Below, piece by piece: positions 57,145 through 64,000 of a stretch of DNA of 64,000 bases. The stretch spans positions 35,291,747 through 35,355,746 of the forward strand of contig CM068370.1 in NCBI GenBank assembly GCA_034769895.1, given 5' to 3'. Within the stretch, counting starts at the first letter, position 1; each line of letters opens with the position of its first letter. Source of the DNA: Magicicada septendecula. Its lineage: Eukaryota > Arthropoda > Insecta > Hemiptera > Cicadidae. A program made the translations under genes and the position numbers. A model generated the notes under the pieces. That model was given only the letters and a program-made list of their open reading frames with translations, was not told where the DNA came from and did no database searches.

Positions 57145-57606
57145 TTTTATTTTTATATATTGTGGATTATTTGCCGCAATCGCGCCACCCAATTCCGTGG
57201 ATATTCGTGAGTGTACATGACTCATATTTCTATATAGAGTTTATGAAATTCATAATAAACACTATATTTTTAAAGAGGATATAGACTATAATTGTGAAAC
57301 ATACTTTATAACATAGAGAAAATTGTAAGGTTTTATTGACAATTCTATACAACAGGTACAGTCACTAAGTTTTCTTTGAACACTGACAATTACATTACTT
57401 AACAATTCCTCTGACATTCTTCTCTAGATTCTAACAAGTAAACATTGCTTGAAAAGATTCACAATTCGCGTTACACAATTTACTGCTTTTGCAAATCCCA
57501 ATAACAATTTGTACCAAAACTGGATCCATCTTCACGTGCTGTAGCGACCGCCGTTTCGAACCACAAAACTGACCACAGTGTCAATTTATTGCAAACGGTT
57601 GCGATA
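57145..57606 (-). other. probable 3' flank / untranslated region of gene B
   Basis: Contains the two AATAAA signals noted for gene B; no repeat recognised. Has no counterpart in copy A within the window. Confidence 0.4.
57585..57590 (-). terminator. polyadenylation signal candidate of gene B
   Basis: AATAAA on the minus strand about 170 bases beyond the gene B stop codon. A second AATAAA is at 57337-57332. Either could end the transcript; the equivalent position for gene A lies outside the window. Confidence 0.45.
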
Positions 57607-57757
57607 AATTTAGATTAAGTGTTAAAGACGAAGTTCCATAGCTACATACTGCACTGGCTTTTACCTAATCACCTCCTTCTACAATCTACAAAATTGTGTT
57701 GTTAATCTGTTAAAACTCGACGATATCTCTACATGTGGTTGTCGCCGACGAGACGGA

Positions 57758-57912
57758 TTACTTGGCAGGGAACAGTTCGTCGTAAGAGTACTTGTCGTAT
57801 ACGTTTTTGAAGAATGTCACTATTATACCGCTCGCCGTCTCTTCGATCACGGGTTGCACTTCTCTCAGGATTTCGTTGAAGTTTTCATTGATGAACCGGT
57901 TTGTAGTGTCGC
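57758..57912 (-). CDS. takeout/JHBP-family gene B, last coding exon (gene partial in window)
   Basis: Paralog of the 151-305 exon, same length, intact frame, acceptor TTTACAG, TAA stop at 57760-57758. It encodes the same C-terminal helix with five residue changes (I to F, N to Q, V to A, L to F, F to Y) and keeps YSYDELFPAK. By eye about 12 of 155 bases differ from gene A, against about 2 per 130-150 in the bordering untranslated and intron sequence. Gene B therefore looks functional, and this exon has diverged faster than its surroundings. Exons 1-3 must lie beyond base 64000. Confidence 0.9.
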
Positions 57913-58042
57913 CTGTAAAATAAATGAAAATTGAGTTAGTAATAATATTAATATTAATGTTTGCTTTAAAGTGAGAACAATTTATCAGACCAATGGGAAT
58001 TGAAAGTTAATGGCAGTGAATTTGATAGGGTAGATAGTTTAA

Positions 58043-58755
58043 GGTGCGTCCAGACATGCAACAACGTGTCGTAACGTAACACCGACGCGCAACTCAACAT
58101 CGTGACATAACATCGCAACAGGACATGGTCGTGACACATACATCGTACGCGTAACAGGACATCGTCGCGTAACAGATGTTCGCAACACTACGCAGTTCCA
58201 TCCGTCAGTTCTTGTTGACAACGTGTACAGGTGTAGTGTACGTTTACGTGTAGTGTGCAGAACAAAATATGGATATGTTGCGACAGGCTATATAGTCATG
58301 GCCTATTTAGTAAAAAAGAAGAAACGTCAGGAAAGACTATGGTGGCATACGGAGTTGTATAATAGAAGAATGTACAGGTAGGAATCAGTTACTTGTAGAT
58401 TTGAAATTTCAAGCAGTTAGCGGGCTCTACAAAAATTTTACCAGAATGTCACCGAGTTTTGTATCCCACAATATTACATTACTGCGATACACTTCAATAA
58501 ATTGCAGCGTAAGTTCTTCAGTCCACTCCATGATGCGTACTGATAAAGCATGAAGCACTAGTCACGCAGTTCCGAGCAGACATGGAAAGAGCATACCTAA
58601 CGCCAGTGCGTAACATTCCTTTGATGCGACGCACGCTGGAAAACCGACAAGCGACGGAACGCCCCGACGTTACGGTGTTGCGGTTGCGGTGTGCCGTCTA
58701 AATATGACACGCGACGGTGTTGCGTTACGATACGTTGTTGCATGCCTGGAGCACC
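58043..58755 (+). mobile_element. PIF/Harbinger-derived element (copy B, uninterrupted)
   Basis: Same element as 438-2506 without the nested insertion, 713 bases. The remnant transposase piece here reads LLVDLKFQAVSGLYKNFTRM, closer to family consensus than copy A (D and M instead of G and L). It contains 20 bases near 58505-58530 that copy A lacks. Confidence 0.65.
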
Positions 58756-58904
58756 TCTTGGGTCCCTCTTGATGTAAAAAAAATCTTATGGCAACAGAAA
58801 TTCAAGACAAACTAGGCCTTGGGAAAAACGTGCTTATTTCCTTTGCTGCCTATCCTGAAGACCAGAAACATTTCTAGAACCGCTAAGCTCTAGATTTACG
58901 AAAA

Positions 58905-59365
58905 CGTATTGCGGCCATTAGTATTGTATGCTTCAGAAGCCTGGACCATGACTTCAGCCCAAGAAGATATGATCACAAGATGGAAAAGAAAGATTCTGAT
59001 GAGGATATATAGAGGTATACTAGATTCCGGAATGTGCCGTATGAGGACAAATGGCGAATTGTACAAACTAACTAAACAAGGAACACCGGACGTTGTTACA
59101 GTAATAGAGCAAGATAGAATTAGGTGGGGAGGTCACTAAAAAGAATACCAGAGGGAAGGGGAGTGAAAAAAAGTATTTATTGGAGGACCAGGAGGAAAAG
59201 AGCAAGAGGGAGGCCAAGAAGGAGATGGGTGGACGATGTAGATTAAGCCTTGAGAAGACTGGGGGTCAGAAGGTGGCGAAGAGTTGTACAGGATAGAGAG
59301 GAGTTCTGGAGGCACGTCGTTATGGAGGCCAGGACTCTTCAAGATCTGTAGCACCGCGGAGTAAT
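58905..59365 (+). mobile_element. LINE 3' end fragment (copy B)
   Basis: Duplicate of 2655-3110: same truncated reverse-transcriptase C-terminus with scattered substitutions and its own frame breaks. Confidence 0.75.
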
Positions 59366-59454
59366 AGTATTAATGGCAATTAAACTGTGAAAGAATGCGA
59401 ATACAAATATTTCATTATATTATAGTCTCCAAGTCACGTGTATAAGAATTTAAT

Positions 59455-60445
59455 TGTAGTATTTGTAAACACTTCGTTACTCACCGCCTTGTGACTTCTT
59501 AAAACTTCCATTAACAACGCGTTTCAAGCATAAATCCTCATCATCAGGTTATAAAAACAACAATCGTTCCGGAAAAGTCGTCAAAAAATCAAAAATTATT
59601 ATCAAGCATCCAATGAAAAGTATAATATTATAAAAACCATAGCCAACGCTAATGGATATAACGGAGAACTCATAGATAGACTAATGAGAAAACATACACG
59701 AAAAATTGATAATAAAATGCAAGTTGGTTAATGCGACTAAGAGAGATAATAAGTTTATATCCACAGAGTACACGAACATAATGCCGCTAGAAATTAAAAA
59801 CGAGTTGAAAAAACAAAACATTACAAAGACCTTTAAAACCACGAATACCCTCCGTAAAATACTGGGACAAACTATTCATACACCTGATAAACGGAAAAAC
59901 AGTGTTTACAAAATTACATGTGACGACTGTGACAGATTCTATATAGGACAGACCGGTAGTCGGTCGGTCTAACGTTTTAAAGAATCCCTACCAAAGAGGG
60001 ACATTTCGAAGAATAAATCTAATTTTGCTCATCACCTGATGCAATACAATCACAACTATAAGGATTTCCCAACTAACTTTACATTGCTCCATAACTGTAA
60101 AAGAGGAGCGTACGTGGAAGCCATAGAAGAGTACTAGATACATAAGGTCTCCAAATTGTCAACAGACAAGCTACTTAACGATAAGCTCTCTTTTAAATCC
60201 AACCGTCTATATAATACTGCCATTGATATTGAAATAGGTACGGGCAATCGCGATGCAGTAATAATCTCGGGGGATAACGATGCAGTCGATCGTGCGCACT
60301 AGTCGCGACGTGTAGTGAAGTGTTTTGTGATGCTTCTCCAGAAGAGTTGGTGTTTTTATAACCTGATGATGAGGATTTATCCTTGGAACGCGTTGTTATT
60401 GGAAGTTTAAAGAAGTCACAAGACGGTGATTAATCAAGTGTTTAC
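59455..60445 (+). mobile_element. Penelope-like element fragment with inverted ends (copy B)
   Basis: Duplicate of 3195-4170. The endonuclease piece starts near 59706, contains NSVYKITCDDCDRFYIGQTG, and has a stop shortly after. Past the stop it continues as KNKSNFAHHLMQYNHNYKDF and then LLHNCKRGAYVEAIEEY, the expected C-terminal half of a GIY-YIG domain. The left-end hammerhead motif is at 59515-59557 (minus) and the mutated right-end one at 60362-60400 (plus). Confidence 0.75.
59515..59557 (-). ncRNA. hammerhead ribozyme-like motif (copy B)
   Basis: Same layout as 3258-3300 with intact CTGATGA and GAAA; helix I would be TAAC/GTTA and helix II has one mismatch. Confidence 0.5.
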
Positions 60446-60782
60446 AAATACTACAATTAAATACAAATATCTCATTATATGCTGACGTGTTGTTTTGCAA
60501 AGGAGTCAGAAGACAGATTGCGGTAATCATAAATTCATAAACATAGTCAAGTTAGAGTCGGATGTATAAGATTTCGACAGAACAAACGGAATCGATGGCA
60601 TTCCATGGTGCATACTTAATTTGAAAGAACTGTTTCTTAAAGAACGTTTCTGTATTCCACCCGTGGTCTATGTTCAAATTTTAACATCGTTGTCTACATT
60701 TTAAAGTTTATATTTTGTAATAATACAAATTTACAAATTCTTACAAACGCATGATGGTTAGATATTCGGGTGCACCATAAAA

Positions 60783-61060
60783 TCAAACTGCTTTTTTCAT
60801 GCGAGGCAAAATTATGGCTAGTACTGGAAAACAACGGTTTTCCCAATCATTTAAAAAGTGTATACAAGCTGCTGTTAGGACACAAGCTTTTAAACGGCTG
60901 GAGAAAATGAGGGTGAACGTAAAAACAGAGTCAGCCTTAACCACGGTATTGTGGTCACTAACGTCTACCACCTTACGTTAGCGAAACTTCAAATTTTACA
61001 CTTATGATGGCAGTCGATAGCACTGCCGAAACGTCTCCTTTTTGTGAAAACAATGGGCCA
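60783..61060 (+). repeat. ribozyme-bearing repeat, diverged copy (copy B)
   Basis: Duplicate of 4500-4770 with the same CTTATGA core. The 60-codon frame beginning MRGKIMASTGKQRFSQSFKK is uninterrupted here but broken in copy A; no known domain, most likely chance. Confidence 0.45.
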
Positions 61061-62444
61061 CAGTCAAACAGCTTGGGAATGAATTCTAACAACATTGATC
61101 CCGGCTGTTTGTATATGCCTACGAAGTATATTACGTAAAAATAGAGTGTTAAGACAAGAGTGCTCCTTATCTCCTACACATTTTAACAGGTACATTAATG
61201 AAATGGTAATAGAGTAGCGTCGCATTAATGGGAATCAATGAATACTACGTCTTGTTATTGGCGGATTATTTGTTATTTACTGTAACAATTGAACACGACC
61301 TCCAAAAAAATGAAAAACTCATCCTCAAGTTGAGATAAAGTAGCAATAGTGTATGGTGGAAGGATGACAGCATAGAAGACAAAGAAGGCAATGTCGCGCT
61401 GGGGAAGAGAGTCGGTTTGATTAAAAATAAATTCTAAGAGATAAGTCCTGGAGCAATTTTCTCACTTTGAGAATCTCGGCTTTGATGTTACATATAAATA
61501 GCCTATGATACCGTAGTGATGTGTAAACAGCTTCACTTGCTTCCGTTGTTTTACAAAACACGCCGCAAAATGACGCGCGAGTGCATAAAAGGGGCCTAAA
61601 ATAACCAAACAGTTCTCGGGCGAGTAATTTTTTGATAACAACGTGTAGACAAAGTTCGCGATCCTCTAGACGCAGTTTGATTGCATCCGTACGGCTCACA
61701 TAACGAAACCTACCTTGTCTTTCTGAACTACTCCTGTGCTATAGAAAGAAGAACTCGAAAAATCGTTTGCAACATGAAGTCTTCACTAGTTATTATTCTT
61801 ACTTCAGTAACTTGCTTTTGGCACTAATTAGACGATAATGGCAGTGGCATTATTGATATAAAGACTTATTTTGTCAGTGCCAGCTTATTAACTCTTAATG
61901 CCAATGAAAAAAATTCAATATGAAGAATTTTGATAACACTGAGGATAACTACCATTGAAATAAATTGGAATTTATGACTTTCTCTCCATAAAAAAAAATG
62001 ACAAAGGGTTACAAAAGAGATGTTTACAAACTGTTTTGAATGGTCTCATGTCCAACACCAAATGATAAAAAAATTATACTATTTCCGTTCTTAGTTTAAT
62101 CATGATGTAAACAAACATGCATGGCACACCTGTAACACTATTTGCTGCTTGGATTAGAGGCGTGTCATGCTGACAAAACATGTAATACTGACAGGCCAGC
62201 GTACATATTATAATATTGATACTGTATAAGCACATGTAAATTTTAATAATTTGTTCTGGCCAAATTAATATTTGAGTGACTGTGTCATACCGAGAGTGAA
62301 ATATTTTATAAAACCAATTAACTGCTTTTTTATTAATCGTTTAAAAATCGCAACAAAACAAATGTAAAGTTTATTTAAAACGAAAATAGAATGTGTGATA
62401 ATTACCAGTGTGCCGTACATTATCAGTTGCTGACAGAGAGTAAT

Positions 62445-62760
62445 TCAGTACCTTCTATATCTGTGTCGGAACTTCGTATCATCACTTGAGTCAGCGTTAT
62501 TATTTATAAAACTGTCCATAACAACGTCGGTAATGTGGGCCAGTTCCCAGTCATTATCTTCTTCCTTGATTATATGCTCGATACAATAACGCCACTTGTC
62601 CCCCGTTGTTTCATTTACCCCCTTCTCTATCAATTATTTATATATCAGGCAGGTTTTATATATTGTGTTATGACGGGCAACATATCCTTTCAACTGGCTC
62701 CATATTAATTCAATAGCATTCAGTATAGAGTTATAAGGAAATCTTAAAACGACTTGCCCC
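62445..62760 (-). pseudogene. DDE transposase fragment (Tc1/mariner-like, copy B)
   Basis: Duplicate of 6166-6475; the NPIE proline is changed (ATGCTATTGAA encodes N-A-I-E), other breaks are shared. Confidence 0.7.
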
Positions 62761-63058
62761 GATTTAAGTGGTGTACGATTTTAGTCTCACATAATCATAC
62801 AGACACTCTGCACATGCGCGTAATATATTATTGTGTGAACAGTGTCAACGCCCCTGACCAACAGCATTTCAGATTTGGTAATTGGGCTTGTTTACATCAG
62901 GTCTGAACTAAGAACGGAAATAGTATATATCAATTGAAAAATTACTGGAGATGTTTTGTAGAGCGCTGAAACATCGTCAAGCGCCAAGAGAGACGACAGT
63001 AAATATTACCAAGATAAACTACCCCCCTTCCCCCGGTATGATTCCCTCCCTCACTTAC

Positions 63059-63208
63059 CCAGTTGCTTGTTACCGTTGAAGAGGTTAGCGAAGTAGAAAT
63101 TGGCTTTCTTGACTCGCAGATTGATCTTATGGCTGGTGAGTTGCATATACTTCTGTCCGTTTTTGGTGATGAACCTTCCTGTCATCCTGATGTGTGCGGT
63201 AACGTCAG
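63059..63208 (-). CDS. takeout/JHBP-family gene B, coding exon 4
   Basis: Paralog of the 6771-6920 exon, same length and splice sites (GTTTCAG acceptor, GTAAGT donor). It encodes DVTAHIRMTGRFITKNGQKY and ends in the same ANFYFANLFNGNKQLG block. Five substitutions relative to gene A, all amino-acid changing (E/D, L/M, I/T, I/M, I/L). Intron 4 of gene B is 5146 bases against 6465 in gene A; most of the difference is the extra Harbinger insertion in gene A. Confidence 0.9.
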
Positions 63209-63363
63209 CTGAAACATGCACACGTGATATTAGAAGAGATAAGTCATTTCGTATTATGTTACACGTAATAAACCTACATTATCCTGCGTGCTCAGTTAGA
63301 CTAGCCTAACTAAGAGAGCTGTCTGGCGAATGGCTTCTGGTTACGAGAACTCACCTGAGGTGT

Positions 63364-63628
63364 TTTAAAGTCTTCTTCCGGTATGGACCGCGTCAAAAAT
63401 ATCTTGTATGACAACGTTTCACTCATACTACAATGAGTATCCTCAGGCGACGATGAGGCTGGCAAGCGAATCCTACTCTGAACCGGATCGCCACTTCTAC
63501 ACTATGTATAACTGACTTTGTTTGTCAGCCTCCTCGACACATAGACTCGAGGATACTCACTGTAATGCGAGTGAAACGTTGTCATACAAGACATTTTGAC
63601 GCGGTCCATACCGGAAGAAGACTTTAAA
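63364..63628. mobile_element. fold-back MITE in intron 3 (copy B)
   Basis: Duplicate of 7076-7350 with about 10 bases deleted near 63425-63435 and near 63490. Confidence 0.6.
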
Positions 63629-64000
63629 AACTTTGTAGACCCCGGCCGCAAAAGTCTACGTGAGAATATACCCACCTATCTACCCACCTAACATATTAAG
63701 TTTGGAGGTTTCTAACTCGCCATATAGGCTTTTATATTATTTTAAGAATATTTTTCATGTTGTATACTCCATTTATTTTCAGGTCAGTGCTTGAAAATAT
63801 TCTCGAATTCATAAATATTTTAATTTGACTTGAACTATGTACGCATGTTTTTAGTTTAGAAACAAATTAGTTCCCGTTGAGGAGAAGAAGCATTATTATT
63901 TAAATTTATTTGTTTATAAGGTCTCTGCAACAGCAACGGTCCTTAGCGACCACAAAAATTATAAAAATGAATTTGTACAGATTCTTATACAGATGCAGTA

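Larger units (their letters stand above)
57607..64000. repeat. duplicated takeout block, copy B
   Basis: Second copy of the block seen at 1-7712; it runs off the window end. The two copies are about 50 kb apart head-to-tail, so this is a tandem gene duplication containing whole introns rather than a retrocopy. The left breakpoint cannot be placed, because copy A begins at base 1. Confidence 0.9.

Noticed and set aside
60799-60981. 60-codon frame MRGKIMASTGKQRFSQSFKK in copy B
   Set aside because: Interrupted by a stop after 16 codons in copy A, and its end overlaps the ribozyme-bearing repeat.

Overview
The window looks like AT-rich, repeat-dense insect nuclear DNA. The only host gene I can assemble with confidence is a member of the takeout / haemolymph juvenile-hormone-binding-protein (JHBP) family, an arthropod family. 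The rest is mostly transposable elements: Penelope-like elements with GIY-YIG endonucleases, several LINE families, PIF/Harbinger, hAT, MULE and Helentron types. The repeat load and long introns would suit a large-genome insect such as a polyneopteran, but that is inference.

Host genes, all on the minus strand. Gene A is complete: five coding exons at 32697-32625, 14604-14361, 9772-9636, 6920-6771 and 305-151. Every junction is GT-AG, phases agree, and the product is 252 residues with a signal peptide, the paired N-terminal cysteines of takeout proteins and the usual tyrosine/aspartate-rich C-terminus. A TATA box lies upstream near 32868. Gene B lies head-to-tail upstream; only its last two coding exons (63208-63059 and 57912-57758) are inside the window. 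The duplicated block covers 1-7712 and 57607-64000 and carries the same old transposon fragments in both copies.

Region by region. 1-9.4 kb: last exons of gene A, with a Harbinger-derived element (a second Harbinger sits inside it in this copy only), a LINE tail, a Penelope-like element with inverted ribozyme-bearing ends, a DDE transposase fragment, a fold-back element and a solo LTR candidate. 9.6-32.7 kb: exons 3 to 1 and a very long first intron holding Penelope fragments (one with an internal inversion), 3' ends of several LINEs, a Jockey-type LINE, hAT fragments and microsatellites. 33-57.6 kb is intergenic: a hAT element, a Jockey LINE with a 13-bp target duplication, a 3.4-kb MULE with a spliced FLYWCH/transposase gene, a Helentron remnant (helicase end plus endonuclease), a 7.5-kb TIR transposon with an unassigned two-exon transposase, two more hAT elements and more LINE tails. 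57.6-64 kb: gene B.

The most notable pattern is a recurrent RNA-like motif, CTGANGA, then a hairpin, then GAAAC followed by a short self-complementary stem. It appears at many places and fits the hammerhead ribozyme core known from Penelope-like elements and retrozymes. The other notable point is that the last coding exon of the two takeout copies differs more than the noncoding DNA beside it.
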